A stretch of 64,000 nt of DNA from Chitinophagaceae bacterium. Its GTDB lineage: Bacteria; Bacteroidota; Bacteroidia; Chitinophagales; Chitinophagaceae. The stretch covers positions 62,001 to 126,000 of the forward strand of contig PMSV01000012.1 in assembly GCA_003168265.1 (NCBI GenBank). The letters are read 5' to 3'. The notes below the pieces were generated by a model. The model was given only the letters and a program-made list of their open reading frames with translations. It ran no database searches and was not told where the DNA came from. The first letter of the stretch is position 1; every line of letters begins with the position of its first letter. A program made the translations under genes and the position numbers. Shown here in pieces: positions 26,622-36,584 of this stretch.

Positions 26622-28023
26622 CTATTCTCCCACAATCAAGTCTCAGGCATTGGTTGACGCATGAAGGAACCTGCTGAGGATAATGGCTCACATAAACAAG
26701 GGTCGTTCCGAATGATTCGCAAATTTGGTCAATAAGGTTCTTGAAATATTCCGTCTGTTCCTCGTCGAGCCCCTGGCAGGGCTCATCCAATATTAGCAAT
26801 GGAGGGTTTTTGATCAGGGCACGGGCAAGTAAGGCCACTCGCTGGATACTTATAGACAATTGAGAAAGCGTGTCTCCATGGTAGGCTTCCAGATTAAATA
26901 ATTTCATCCAAGTCCTAACAATTTCTTCTTGAGCATTATTCAAGTGCCTGAACAGACCGATCGTATCGAAAAGGCCAGACGCAACCACCTCGTAACAATT
27001 TGCGCTAAAGTCAAAATACAAATGGAGCTCGGGAGATACAAAACCGATCCTTTTCTTAATATCCCAAATGCTTTCCCCGCTTCCCCTCCTCCAGTCAAAC
27101 AAATAGATATCATTTGCATAGGCTTGGGGATTGTCTGCAGTAACTAGGCTCAATAAGGTAGACTTCCCTGCGCCATTGGGGCCTGACAGATTCCAGCGCT
27201 CCCCCTTTAGTACGATCCAATCAATATCATGTAGAATAATCTTATCGCCATAACGGACATTCACCTTGTTCATCTGGATTGCTCTCTTAAAATCAACCAT
27301 TTTTTCAGGTATTAACAATTTCAGCAGATCTCCTGAAAACAGGCTGGGCGGCCTAATAAGGGGGCTATTGAATAATCCAGTATTGATCCTGCCACCTTCC
27401 AGCAAAGCACTATGCGTACTACAATCAGGAATCGAATATCCTGAAATAAAAAGCAAGACCTGAACACCTGAATTACTGATATTCTCAAGGATATTGGAAA
27501 GGGTGGCCCTGCCCTCTTCATCCAGACCTATAAAAGGATTATCCAAAATGATAAACTCTGGATCATCTAAAAGAGCTCTGGCAATTTGCAGTCTTTTGCT
27601 TTCTCCATCTGATAGTTGGATCAGTGTCTTATCTAGGAGATCTTCGACATGCAGCAAACTGATCCATTTACTTGTGGTAATCCCTATTACCTCTCCAACA
27701 GTTTCCGCCTCCTGCGAATCATAGCTATTAAATCTCTGCTGGTAATAAAACTCATTTGTATTTGAGAGGTTTTTGAAGCGGCTTTGCTGTTCCACCAAAG
27801 CTACCCTACCCTGACTGCCCCTCAAAGCCCAGTGGAATTCCATGATCCCGCTATAACTATTTTTCCCTGCAAGCGCTTTAGCCAGGATGGTTTTACCGCT
27901 TCCGGAAGGGCCATAGATCGTCCAAAGCTCCCCTCTTTTCATTTGAAGGCTGATCCCGTTCAATAGGATCCTTCCATCCAGGGACAAGCTCAAATCTTTC
28001 AGTTCCAGAAATAAAGCTGACAT
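26614..28023 (-). CDS. Two-domain ABC ATPase (ModF/PhrA-like), no membrane domain
   Basis: A 469-residue protein of two fused ABC ATPase domains. Domain 1 has Walker A GPSGSGKT (38-45), signature LSDGES and Walker B FIILDN. Domain 2 has Walker A GPNGAGKST, a poor signature LSISIQ and Walker B LLILDEP. No membrane helices are visible. It resembles ModF/PhrA-type tandem ABC proteins, sometimes next to molybdate transport or photolyase-linked genes, of unproven function. In domain 1 the usual catalytic Glu is Asn162. Together with the weak signature of domain 2, one composite ATP site should be inactive and the other competent. It is divergent from parE, with 147 bases between the starts. Confidence 0.87.
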   Translation of the reverse strand: MSALFLELKDLSLSLDGRILLNGISLQMKRGELWTIYGPSGSGKTILAKALAGKNSYSGIMEFHWALRGSQGRVALVEQQSRFKNLSNTNEFYYQQRFNSYDSQEAETVGEVIGITTSKWISLLHVEDLLDKTLIQLSDGESKRLQIARALLDDPEFIILDNPFIGLDEEGRATLSNILENISNSGVQVLLFISGYSIPDCSTHSALLEGGRINTGLFNSPLIRPPSLFSGDLLKLLIPEKMVDFKRAIQMNKVNVRYGDKIILHDIDWIVLKGERWNLSGPNGAGKSTLLSLVTADNPQAYANDIYLFDWRRGSGESIWDIKKRIGFVSPELHLYFDFSANCYEVVASGLFDTIGLFRHLNNAQEEIVRTWMKLFNLEAYHGDTLSQLSISIQRVALLARALIKNPPLLILDEPCQGLDEEQTEYFKNLIDQICESFGTTLVYVSHYPQQVPSCVNQCLRLDCGRIVL

Positions 28024-28092
28024 GGCCCTAAATTAATAGCTTTTTATTCACAATGTGCATAAACCCGGAATTCGGCAATTCGGACCATTGGC

Positions 28093-28100
28093 TATATTTG
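28093..28100 (+). promoter_or_regulatory. Putative -7 element for the parE operon
   Basis: TATATTTG matches TAnnTTTG exactly, 70 bases before the parE ATG, in the divergent intergenic region. A clear -33 is not visible. Confidence 0.45.
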
Positions 28101-28170
28101 CCGCTTGATTCTGAGCTGGAAAATTCCGGCGAATATCTTATTAAGAATTGATCAATAAGGAGGATTCCCT

Positions 28171-30096
28171 ATGGCCGAAACAAAGAACAATTTATTTGTA
28201 TATGACGACGATAGCATAAAGACCCTTGAATGGAGGGAACATATCCGCCTGCGCCCGGGTATGTATATCGGAAAATTGGGTGATGGGACCAGCCCGGATG
28301 ACGGTATATATGTTATGCTGAAAGAGGTAATCGATAATTGCATCGACGAATATACTATGGGCTATGGCAAGCAGATAGAAATCACTATTGATAAAAAGAC
28401 CGTGGAAGTGCGGGATTTCGGTCGGGGCATTCCGCTTGGGAAAGTGATTGATGCCGTCAGTAAGATCAATACCGGTGCGAAGTACGACAGCAAGGCTTTT
28501 CAAAAATCGGTAGGATTGAATGGGGTGGGTACAAAGGCTGTAAATGCCCTGAGCGAATATTTCAAGGTAAGTGCTTACAGGGAAGGAAAAGAAAAAACTG
28601 CCGAATTCCAGCGGGGGATAATATTGAAAGATCATAAGGAAGCAAAGACAAATCAACCCAATGGTACCCTGGTAAATTTTGTTCCTGATGAGACTGTATT
28701 CAAGAATTTCCATTACAACACCGATTACCTGGATAATCAATTCTGGAATTATTGTTACCTGAACGCGGGCCTCATCCTGAATTTCAACGGAAAGAAGTAC
28801 ATCTCAAAAAACGGGCTGCTCGACCTGCTGAAACGCAGGGCAAACGAAGATGAATTGCAATACCCGATCATTCATCTTAAAGGCAATGATATCGAAGTGG
28901 CAATTACCCATAACAACGATTATGGCGAAGAGATCTTCAGTTTTGTAAACGGGCAGTTCACCACACAGGGAGGCACCCATCACCAGGCTTTCCGGGAAGC
29001 CTTTGTAAAAGTCGTCCGGGATTTTTACAAAAAAGATTATGATACGGCAGATATACGTCAGAGCATAGTTGCCGCAATATCCGTGAGGGTAGTCGAACCG
29101 GTTTTCGAATCCCAAACCAAAACCAAATTAGGTTCTCTGTATGTGGAAGAAGGCGGTGCCAGCATGAAGAACTTCATTCTTGATTTTTTGGCAAAGGACC
29201 TTGATGATTATATGCACAAAAATCCCACGGTTGCCGATGCCTTAAAGAAAAGGATCGAACAAAGCGAAAGGGAAAGGAAGGACCTGGCAGGTATCAAGAA
29301 ACTCGCCAATGAGAGGGCCAAAAAAGCAAATCTGCACAATAAAAAATTAAGGGATTGCCGTTTTCATTTCAATGAAGAAGTTTCCGGTAAGGAAAAGCAG
29401 GCCATGTTGGAGAAACAGGAAGAAACGACCATTTTCATCACTGAAGGGGACTCAGCTAGCGGATCCATCACTAAGGCGCGCAATGTTGAAACTCAGGCGG
29501 TATTCAGTCTTCGCGGGAAACCCCTGAACTGCTTTGGTCTCACAAAGAAAATCGTTTACGAAAATGAGGAGTTTAACCTGCTTCAGCATGCCCTGAATAT
29601 TGAGGAAGGGCTGGAAGGTCTCCGATACAATAATGTCGTAATTGCTACTGATGCCGACGTCGATGGAATGCATATCCGCCTTTTACTGATGACCTTCTTC
29701 CTTCAATTTTTTCCGGATCTCGTCAAAAACGGGCATGTCTTTATTTTGGAAACACCCCTTTTCAGGGTCCGCAATAAACAGGAAACGATCTACTGCTATG
29801 ACGAACCCGAAAAACAGGCTGCCATGAAGAAACTGGGTAATAAACCGGAGATCACCAGATTCAAAGGGCTTGGAGAGATTTCTCCTGATGAATTCTCGCG
29901 TTTTATCGGCTCAAATATGCGAAAAGAGCCGGTGATGGTGATGCCTGAAACCCATATTCAACAAATCCTGGAATATTATATGGGAAAGAATACCATGGAA
30001 AGGCAGGAATTCATAATCGGAAATCTAAAAGTCGAAATCGATTCTCCTATCAATTCGGAGCAGGATGCAAAACAGGCTGAATCCCTTGTTGCCTGA
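28171..30096 (+). CDS. parE: DNA topoisomerase IV subunit B
   Basis: A 641-residue type IIA topoisomerase ATPase subunit, which with ParC decatenates daughter chromosomes. The GHKL domain has E52 in [11 protein letters not shown] and [14 protein letters not shown], followed by a transducer and the TOPRIM domain with [28 protein letters not shown] and the C-terminal [13 protein letters not shown]. Length (~640) and partner ParC favour ParE over GyrB. It starts (ATG 28171) after a TATATTTG promoter and is followed by a DUF1835 gene, a hydrolase-like gene and parC, all on the same strand. Confidence 0.94.
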   Translation: MAETKNNLFVYDDDSIKTLEWREHIRLRPGMYIGKLGDGTSPDDGIYVMLKEVIDNCIDEYTMGYGKQIEITIDKKTVEVRDFGRGIPLGKVIDAVSKINTGAKYDSKAFQKSVGLNGVGTKAVNALSEYFKVSAYREGKEKTAEFQRGIILKDHKEAKTNQPNGTLVNFVPDETVFKNFHYNTDYLDNQFWNYCYLNAGLILNFNGKKYISKNGLLDLLKRRANEDELQYPIIHLKGNDIEVAITHNNDYGEEIFSFVNGQFTTQGGTHHQAFREAFVKVVRDFYKKDYDTADIRQSIVAAISVRVVEPVFESQTKTKLGSLYVEEGGASMKNFILDFLAKDLDDYMHKNPTVADALKKRIEQSERERKDLAGIKKLANERAKKANLHNKKLRDCRFHFNEEVSGKEKQAMLEKQEETTIFITEGDSASGSITKARNVETQAVFSLRGKPLNCFGLTKKIVYENEEFNLLQHALNIEEGLEGLRYNNVVIATDADVDGMHIRLLLMTFFLQFFPDLVKNGHVFILETPLFRVRNKQETIYCYDEPEKQAAMKKLGNKPEITRFKGLGEISPDEFSRFIGSNMRKEPVMVMPETHIQQILEYYMGKNTMERQEFIIGNLKVEIDSPINSEQDAKQAESLVA

Positions 30097-30129
30097 TCTT
30101 TCCGGAATTCACCGAAACCTTAAATCATT

Positions 30130-30975
30130 ATGATTCATATAGTTTTTCAGAAAAATGATGTGGATACTCTAAAAAGCGCCGTGGAATTGGATTCTTCATT
30201 GCAGGGTGAAGTCGTCCAGATCATCGACGATTATGCTGTAGGCCCATTGGCGGACATTTACACTGAAGAGGGAATATCGGCCAGAAAACAGTGGTGGAAA
30301 AGCATTACCGACCAAGGGGATTACCATGGTATTGTTAGCGAGGATTCCGGTTTGCCAATAGATGCTGAAACAGTGAAAAACCTGGATAAAAGACTGCAGA
30401 ACGAACCTGACCTGAAAGTTTGGATTTGGGCGGCTCAGAACAAACACGATGTAAGCGGTTATTATTGGCTGATCAGCCAGCTAAAGGATTTTCAGGGAAG
30501 GATTTTCATTCTCTATCTGAATAACCTGCCTTTTATAAACGAAAAAGGGAATATATTCTATCCGGTCAATATCTTCAATATACCCCCGAAAGAATTTCTC
30601 AAGGCAAAAAAGCTCGTCCGGGTCGTTACACCCAGTGAGTTCGAAGTCGATCCGGATGAATGGCTAAGGCTTTCTAAGGAAAACAGGGGGGTTAGGATAT
30701 TGGAAGGAGGCAAAAAACTGGTCCAGTACGATTATGATTACTATGATGGCCAGCTCAAAAAATTCATTGGACCCAATTGGCAGTCCGCGCACAGGATCAT
30801 CGGGTCCTTTCTGAACAAATCCTCCGAAATTACCGGTGATGCCTACCTGCTTTGGAGGCTAAAATCCCTATTATCTACCGGAGAATTGGATGTACAGGGA
30901 GAATTGAAAAAAATGAAGGATTTTGAAGTGAAGCAAAAAGCCGTGCAACCGGAAGCCGAAGTCAATATTTCCTAA
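30130..30975 (+). CDS. DUF1835 family protein
   Basis: A 281-residue cytoplasmic protein that matches DUF1835 over its N-terminal half (MIHIVFQKNDVDTLKSAVEL, VVQIIDDYAVGPLADI). The C-terminal half is alpha-rich and likely the linked DUF3658-type extension (LVRVVTPSEFEVDPDEW, WRLKSLLSTGELDVQGEL). The fold of DUF1835 is not linked to a proven activity in the sequence itself. The gene sits 33 bases after parE, and the next gene begins one base after its stop. Conservation of this placement in relatives would tell whether it helps topoisomerase IV or is a passenger. No DNA-binding motif is visible. Confidence 0.8.
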   Translation: MIHIVFQKNDVDTLKSAVELDSSLQGEVVQIIDDYAVGPLADIYTEEGISARKQWWKSITDQGDYHGIVSEDSGLPIDAETVKNLDKRLQNEPDLKVWIWAAQNKHDVSGYYWLISQLKDFQGRIFILYLNNLPFINEKGNIFYPVNIFNIPPKEFLKAKKLVRVVTPSEFEVDPDEWLRLSKENRGVRILEGGKKLVQYDYDYYDGQLKKFIGPNWQSAHRIIGSFLNKSSEITGDAYLLWRLKSLLSTGELDVQGELKKMKDFEVKQKAVQPEAEVNIS

Positions 30976-30976
30976 A

Positions 30977-32275
30977 ATGAAAAAAATCGCCTTTTCGCTG
31001 GTCCTGCTATTTTACCTGGTAAATGCGGTGGGGCAAACGACGGCTGAGGAGGTTCACGAATTGCTGAAAGCCTATTCCAGCGTTAAAGCATTTAACGGAT
31101 CAGCCCTGGTCGCCCAACATGGAAAAATACTGATTTCCGAAGGCTTTGGATTCAAAAACATTTCATTAAAGACACCGAACGATTCCGGCAGCATATTCAG
31201 GATCGGTACACTCACTAAACCGATCACCGCTTCCATGGTTCTGCAAATGCAGGAAGCCGGTCAAATTTCAGTTGACAATAAACTCTCCATATATATTCCG
31301 GATTTCCCAATTGCCGATAGCATTTCCCTAAAAGACCTGCTTGACAATAGGTCAGGACTAAGGCCTTATCCGGAATTTAATTATTCTGGGCAATCAGCTA
31401 TTGATAGCCTCATCGCATTCATTAAAAATTATCCTTTGAATTTCAAGCCGGGAACAGAATTTGAGAACAGCAACACAAACTACCTGCTACTGGGATATAT
31501 TATTCAACAGGTCGGCGGAAAACCCTTTTACCAGACGATAAGAGAGAAAATATTCAAGTCCCGGGAAATGACCCATTCAGGCTTTGACTACCAATCCCTC
31601 TCTTCAGGAGGAAAAACGACTGGCTATCTCAATCTAAATTCAAAAACTATCAAACCCGCCCCCATCTTGGATTCGGGAATTCTTTACTCTGAAGGCGGCC
31701 TTTATTCCAATACTTCCGATCTCTATAAATGGGTTCTGGGATTTTTTTCAGGCAGGGATCTGTCTTCTTTTTTAAATGATCATTATGACCTTGGTTGGAT
31801 CATTGACAGCGCTTATGCCAAAAAAACCTTCCTGCAGGAAAGCCTGATACCTGGTTTTAGCGGATTCATGGCCTGGATCCCCCATGACAGCACCTGCATC
31901 ATACTTCTTGAAAACAGGAATTCCGGCGATCTCCTGCAAATCGCTGAAAACATCAATGCCATTCTCAACAAACAACCCTATGATTTTCCTGTACCAAGGG
32001 CGGAAATCGAAGTCGATCAGGCTATTTTGAAAGGATATACCGGTCTTTATCGCATGGGCGAAAAGCTCAAATTGAAAATTGAGCTGGACGAAGATCAGTT
32101 GTATGTCGAAGCCCTGGGCCTCGGCCGTTCGGTTTTATTTGCAGAGCAGGAAAATTATTTTTATACTAAGGTTTCCAACATTGAAATCGAATTCATTAAA
32201 AATGCAGAAGGGAAAGTGAACCGGCTCATCCTTCACCAAAAGGGAGAGACAATTGAAGGCTATCGAATCGAATGA
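30977..32275 (+). CDS. Serine-hydrolase-fold protein with lost catalytic motifs
   Basis: A 432-residue exported protein with signal peptide ending NAVGQ (residue 20). It is clearly homologous to class C beta-lactamase-fold hydrolases, but all three active-site motifs are altered. SxxK reads T78-L-T-K81, the Tyr motif reads N164-S-N, and HGG is replaced by Q-E-S (287-289). SHTSG reads DNRSG. The fold-defining parts remain (GSIFRIGTLTKPITASMVLQ, NYLLLGYIIQQVGGKPF, GLYSNTSDLYKW). It is likely a non-enzymatic binding protein or has switched to a Thr nucleophile. It begins one base after the DUF1835 stop, tightly coupled, and precedes parC. Confidence 0.85.
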   Translation: MKKIAFSLVLLFYLVNAVGQTTAEEVHELLKAYSSVKAFNGSALVAQHGKILISEGFGFKNISLKTPNDSGSIFRIGTLTKPITASMVLQMQEAGQISVDNKLSIYIPDFPIADSISLKDLLDNRSGLRPYPEFNYSGQSAIDSLIAFIKNYPLNFKPGTEFENSNTNYLLLGYIIQQVGGKPFYQTIREKIFKSREMTHSGFDYQSLSSGGKTTGYLNLNSKTIKPAPILDSGILYSEGGLYSNTSDLYKWVLGFFSGRDLSSFLNDHYDLGWIIDSAYAKKTFLQESLIPGFSGFMAWIPHDSTCIILLENRNSGDLLQIAENINAILNKQPYDFPVPRAEIEVDQAILKGYTGLYRMGEKLKLKIELDEDQLYVEALGLGRSVLFAEQENYFYTKVSNIEIEFIKNAEGKVNRLILHQKGETIEGYRIE

Positions 32276-32295
32276 CCCATTTGTATATCAAATCA

Positions 32296-32313
32296 GCTTG
32301 CTATCTTGCAAGC
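32296..32313 (+). promoter_or_regulatory. Small hairpin in the parC leader
   Basis: GCTTGC pairs with GCAAGC across a TATCTT loop, 27 bases before the parC ATG. The same bases contain TATCTTGC, close to a -7 element, so it may be an internal promoter rather than an RNA structure. Confidence 0.3.
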
Positions 32314-32339
32314 AGATTTGTGTAAACTGTGATGTAAAC

Positions 32340-34850
32340 ATGAAGAACAATTTAGAGGAAATAGGCAAAAACGAGTCAGGCGTTTCAGGACAATATAAAA
32401 ACTGGTTCCTGGACTACGCATCCTATGTGATCCTGGAAAGAGCTGTACCTGCTGTCGAAGATGGGCTGAAACCCGTTCAAAGAAGGATATTGCATGCCAT
32501 GAAGGAAATGGACGATGGCCGTTTCAATAAAGTCGCAAATATCATCGGGCAATCCATGCAGTATCACCCGCATGGAGATGCAAGTATCGGTGATGCCCTG
32601 GTCAATCTGGGCCAGAAGGACCTGCTCATCGAAACCCAGGGTAATTGGGGCGATGTAAGGACAGGCGATGAGGCAGCAGCTTCCAGGTATATAGAAGCAA
32701 GGCTCTCCAAATTTGCGCTTGAAGTGGCATTTAACGCCAAGACCACCGAATGGCAGCTTAGCTATGACGGACGAAAGAACGAACCGGTCGTATTACCGAT
32801 GAAATTCCCTCTTTTACTTGCCCAGGGAGCTGAAGGGATTGCAGTGGGTCTGGCAACCAAAATACTTCCTCATAATTTCTGCGAACTTTGTGATGCTTCT
32901 ATAAAGCACCTGAGAGAGAAAAAATTCGAGTTGTTCCCGGATTTTCAAACGGGAGGAATGATCGACATTACCAATTACATCGAAAGCAAGAGAGGGGGGA
33001 AAGTAAGGGTCCGCGCTCATATCGAGGAATTTGACAAGAAGACCTTACTCATAAAAGACGTGCCTTATGGTGTCACTACTTCCCAATTGATCGATTCTAT
33101 CATCAAGGCCAACGATCAGGGAAAAATAAAAGTCAAAAAAGTAACCGATAATACCGCAGCCGAAGTCGAAATCCAGGTGGACCTGGCGCCCGGAATCTCG
33201 CCGGATATCACTATCGATGCGCTCTATGCCTTCACGGACTGTGAAATAAGCATCTCCCCCAATGCCTGCATCATTGTGGACCATAAGCCCCAGTTCACTG
33301 GGGTCCGTGAATTGCTGAAGATTTCGGTGGAAAAGACAAAAGATCTGCTGAAGAGAGAACTGGAGATCAAACACTCCGAATTACAGGACAAATGGCATTA
33401 TACCTCCCTGGAAAAAATATTCTTTGAGGAGAAAATTTACAAGGAACTGGAGAAAAAGCATGACAATTGGGAAAAAGTGCTTGAGGCCATAGCCAAAGCA
33501 TTTATACCTTTTAGCAAACAGCTAAAGCGGCAGATCAGCCGGGAAGACATCATCAGATTGACGGAAAAGCCTGTGCGCAGGATCTATAAACTAGATATTG
33601 AACAATTAAACGAGCAGATCAGCGCTTTGGAAAAGGAAATCCGCCAGGTAAAACATGATCTGAATAATCTGGTTGATTTTACAGTAGACTACTACGAAAA
33701 CCTTGTAAAAAAATATGGCAGGAATCGAAATAGAAAAACTGAAATCAGGTTGTTTGATACTATCCAGGCTAAACAGGTTGCCATTGCCAATACGAAATTG
33801 TATGTGAATCGTGCCGATGGCTTTATCGGTACAGCTCTTAAAAAAGACGAATTTGCAGTAGATTGTTCCAATCTGGATGATATTATAGCATTCACGAAGG
33901 AAGGGAAAATGAAGGTAGTTAAAGTGGCGGAAAAGACCTTTATCGGTAAGGACATAATTCATGTTGCCATATTCCGGAAAAATGACGAAAGGACCACCTA
34001 TAATTTGATCTATTCAGATGGCAAAACCGGAATCTCTTATGCCAAAAGATTTAATGTTACCGGGGTTACGAGAGAAAAGGAATATGAACTCGGCAAAGGT
34101 GAGAATAAAACTAAGGTGAATTATTTTACAGTCAACCCCAATGGGGAAGCAGAGCTTGTTAAAATCATCCTGAGTCCGAATTGCTCTGCCCGAAACAAGG
34201 AATTCGATTTTTACTTTGAGACGCTCGAGATAAAGGGAAGATCCAGCCTCGGTAACCAGGTCACTAAGTATCCGATCAAGATGGTAAAGCTCAAGGAAGC
34301 CGGGAAATCAACGCTCAGCGGGAAAAAGATCTGGTTTGACCGGACCTTCGGCAGATTGAATACTGAGGAAAAAGGAAATTTCTTAGGCAGTTTTGAAGGA
34401 GAGGAAAGGATACTGGTTGTTTATGCAGATGGCACCTATGAAATCACAGATACCGAATTGACCCAGCGATTTGAATCCGACAAACTGAGGTTGATGGAGA
34501 AATTCAATCCGGAAAAAATCATTACGGCCATTTACCTGGATAAGGAGAAACTCCAATACAACATAAAAAGGTTCAGAATCGAGACAAACACTCTGAATAA
34601 TAAATTCTCATTTATTAAAGAAGGAGAAGGCAATGAGCTTAGGGAAGTGACGACTGCAGAAGAACCCATTCTTATTGTTCAGAGTGGAAGAGGAACCCAG
34701 ATTCGAAGAGCCAAATTTAAGGTGAACAGGATGACTGAAGTTCAGGGATGGAAAGCGGTAGGTACCAAACTGACCGATTATACCAAAAGCCTGGAAATGG
34801 AATGGGAAAAGAAAAATGAAAGGGACAAGCAACCTGGCCTCTTCGACTAA
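32340..34850 (+). CDS. parC: DNA topoisomerase IV subunit A
   Basis: An 836-residue subunit of topoisomerase IV. The breakage-reunion domain contains ERAVPAVEDGLKPVQRRIL, QSMQYHPHGDAS and the active-site Tyr at 117 in ASRYIEA. A coiled-coil gate and a beta-pinwheel C-terminal domain follow. No GyrA box (QRRGG-type) is visible, supporting ParC over GyrA. The start ATG 32340 is chosen over an upstream in-frame TTG at 32253, because the family start (KNNLEEIGKNESGVSGQYKNWF) begins here and the upstream part overlaps the hydrolase-like gene. It completes the parE-DUF1835-hydrolase-parC operon. Confidence 0.95.
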   Translation: MKNNLEEIGKNESGVSGQYKNWFLDYASYVILERAVPAVEDGLKPVQRRILHAMKEMDDGRFNKVANIIGQSMQYHPHGDASIGDALVNLGQKDLLIETQGNWGDVRTGDEAAASRYIEARLSKFALEVAFNAKTTEWQLSYDGRKNEPVVLPMKFPLLLAQGAEGIAVGLATKILPHNFCELCDASIKHLREKKFELFPDFQTGGMIDITNYIESKRGGKVRVRAHIEEFDKKTLLIKDVPYGVTTSQLIDSIIKANDQGKIKVKKVTDNTAAEVEIQVDLAPGISPDITIDALYAFTDCEISISPNACIIVDHKPQFTGVRELLKISVEKTKDLLKRELEIKHSELQDKWHYTSLEKIFFEEKIYKELEKKHDNWEKVLEAIAKAFIPFSKQLKRQISREDIIRLTEKPVRRIYKLDIEQLNEQISALEKEIRQVKHDLNNLVDFTVDYYENLVKKYGRNRNRKTEIRLFDTIQAKQVAIANTKLYVNRADGFIGTALKKDEFAVDCSNLDDIIAFTKEGKMKVVKVAEKTFIGKDIIHVAIFRKNDERTTYNLIYSDGKTGISYAKRFNVTGVTREKEYELGKGENKTKVNYFTVNPNGEAELVKIILSPNCSARNKEFDFYFETLEIKGRSSLGNQVTKYPIKMVKLKEAGKSTLSGKKIWFDRTFGRLNTEEKGNFLGSFEGEERILVVYADGTYEITDTELTQRFESDKLRLMEKFNPEKIITAIYLDKEKLQYNIKRFRIETNTLNNKFSFIKEGEGNELREVTTAEEPILIVQSGRGTQIRRAKFKVNRMTEVQGWKAVGTKLTDYTKSLEMEWEKKNERDKQPGLFD

Positions 34851-34892
34851 ATCAATACAGGGTGCCCCGGGTTGGTTATTTCATAATGCTGC

Positions 34893-36584
34893 ATGTTATA
34901 CCTGCTTATTAAATATGGGTTCATGACGCTGGCCTGTTTTTTATCAGGCCATTTGTTCTATAGCCTACTGAGCCCGCTGAAAATGCAGACTGGACCTGCC
35001 TCAAAGCCATGGATCGTTTTTCTTATAACGGGTTTGATTTGTATTACCGCCATTGCACAATGGTGGGTCTTGTTTTTCCCTTTATACCCTTTTTTCCCGA
35101 GTTATTTTACGCTACTCTTATTCCTTCTCTTCCTGCTCTTCCGGAAAAAAATTCTGCCTTTAATTAAACAATGCAGCATTCCATTCGGGGGAAAAACCGC
35201 ACTTCCGCTTATTTGCTTTGGTATTACGGTAATTGCCATAATGATATTAAACGCGGGCCCCATCATGATGGATGATACGGAAAGCTATCATATTCAAATG
35301 ATCAAATGGGTAAGAGAATATGGCAGCGTGCCCGGACTAGCAAATCTTCATCTCCGATTTGGCCTGAATTCTTCCTGGTTTATTGCCATCGCTGCGCTTA
35401 TTCCAGGGCCCAATCCTGATTTTCAGGCGCTCAATGGCCTATTGTCGATCTGGATCAGTGCTTACCTGATTGAAAAAAATGGCAAAGCCGCCCTCGCTTC
35501 CTTATTTCTGTTATTGGTCGCTCTCAGCCTCTGGCCATTGATCCGGGGAAATGCCACTACTGCCAATTACGATTTTGTTACGACAAGTTGCATCCTGGTT
35601 CTGTTCATTGAATCAGTCTCGGAAAATGGGATTAGGCCAGGTATTGAATGGGTGCTCTGGCCATTTTTCCTTGTTAGTGTTCGTTTATTGAATCTGCCCT
35701 TGCTTTTAATTTGCCTCCTGGGCTTCCAACCTGTCCTGAAGCAATTCGGCCTGGGTCGTCTATCCATTGTGCTTTCAGGCGGTTTACTGGTTCTGGTACC
35801 CTTTCTGATTCGGAATACAATTCTCTCAGGCTATCCCTTTTTCCCCATTTACCAATTGGATTTATTTCATGTGGACTGGAAAGCTGACAAGAATCTGGTA
35901 AAAGACATGACACAATTCATCAAATATTATAGCCGTGTCAATAATCAGAATCAGCCGCTTGGCATTACCATGAAAGACGGATTTCCTGAATGGATCGGAA
36001 CATGGTATCATTTTCTGAGCAAAGCAGACAGGCTCCTGACAGTTTTTTCCGCCGCAAGCTATCTTGCGCTCTTTTCATTTTGGAAATATTTCAAACAACA
36101 TTTAAGTTTAAATAGCCGGGCCCTCCTACTTGCCTTCTTTATGACCGGCCTGATTTGCTTTGTTTTTGCTCCGGATCCCCGATTTTTTTATGGCCCTTTA
36201 TTGTGTGGGCCGGCCTTTCTGCTCCTGGGACCTGGAAGATCGGGCAAGTACCTTAGACAGATCTCACTTTTCGCAATTAGCATCTCAATCGGAATTTATT
36301 CTATAAATAAGATCTATTCCCTGCCCATATATCGGAATTGGGTTTTTGCGAGGCCGCTGCCCGAACCTAAAGCAAAAGACATCAGCCTGAGAGGACTTAC
36401 CCTGCACATACCAGAAAAGATATTGGACAACTGGAATCCCCGTTGCTACGGTACAGACCTGCCCTGCTTATATGAACCGGACCCTCGTCTGGTCCCGAGG
36501 GGGAAATCCCTGGCCGAGGGATTCCGCATCGATGAGAACCTGCCAATAGGCTCCTACCATGGAGAATTTAAAATAAGGCAATGA
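34893..36584 (+). CDS. Polytopic membrane protein, GT-C-like (DUF8201/LIC_10190-like), copy 1
   Basis: A 563-residue protein with about 13 hydrophobic helices. After helix 4 the first outer loop contains D127-D-T-E-S-Y-H133, similar to the acidic catalytic motif of GT-C glycosyltransferases that use lipid-linked sugars, then GSVPGLANLHLRFG. It matches the family I know as LIC_10190 or DUF8201 membrane proteins of unknown activity. The C-terminus has CYGTDLPC and RGKSLAEGF. It is a tandem paralog of the next gene and may form one transcript with parC. Extracytoplasmic glycan transfer is inferred, not shown. Confidence 0.78.
   Translation: MLYLLIKYGFMTLACFLSGHLFYSLLSPLKMQTGPASKPWIVFLITGLICITAIAQWWVLFFPLYPFFPSYFTLLLFLLFLLFRKKILPLIKQCSIPFGGKTALPLICFGITVIAIMILNAGPIMMDDTESYHIQMIKWVREYGSVPGLANLHLRFGLNSSWFIAIAALIPGPNPDFQALNGLLSIWISAYLIEKNGKAALASLFLLLVALSLWPLIRGNATTANYDFVTTSCILVLFIESVSENGIRPGIEWVLWPFFLVSVRLLNLPLLLICLLGFQPVLKQFGLGRLSIVLSGGLLVLVPFLIRNTILSGYPFFPIYQLDLFHVDWKADKNLVKDMTQFIKYYSRVNNQNQPLGITMKDGFPEWIGTWYHFLSKADRLLTVFSAASYLALFSFWKYFKQHLSLNSRALLLAFFMTGLICFVFAPDPRFFYGPLLCGPAFLLLGPGRSGKYLRQISLFAISISIGIYSINKIYSLPIYRNWVFARPLPEPKAKDISLRGLTLHIPEKILDNWNPRCYGTDLPCLYEPDPRLVPRGKSLAEGFRIDENLPIGSYHGEFKIRQ

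Noticed and set aside
32253-32339. 29-codon extension of parC from a TTG
   Set aside because: It overlaps the end of the upstream gene and lacks family similarity; ATG 32340 is used.
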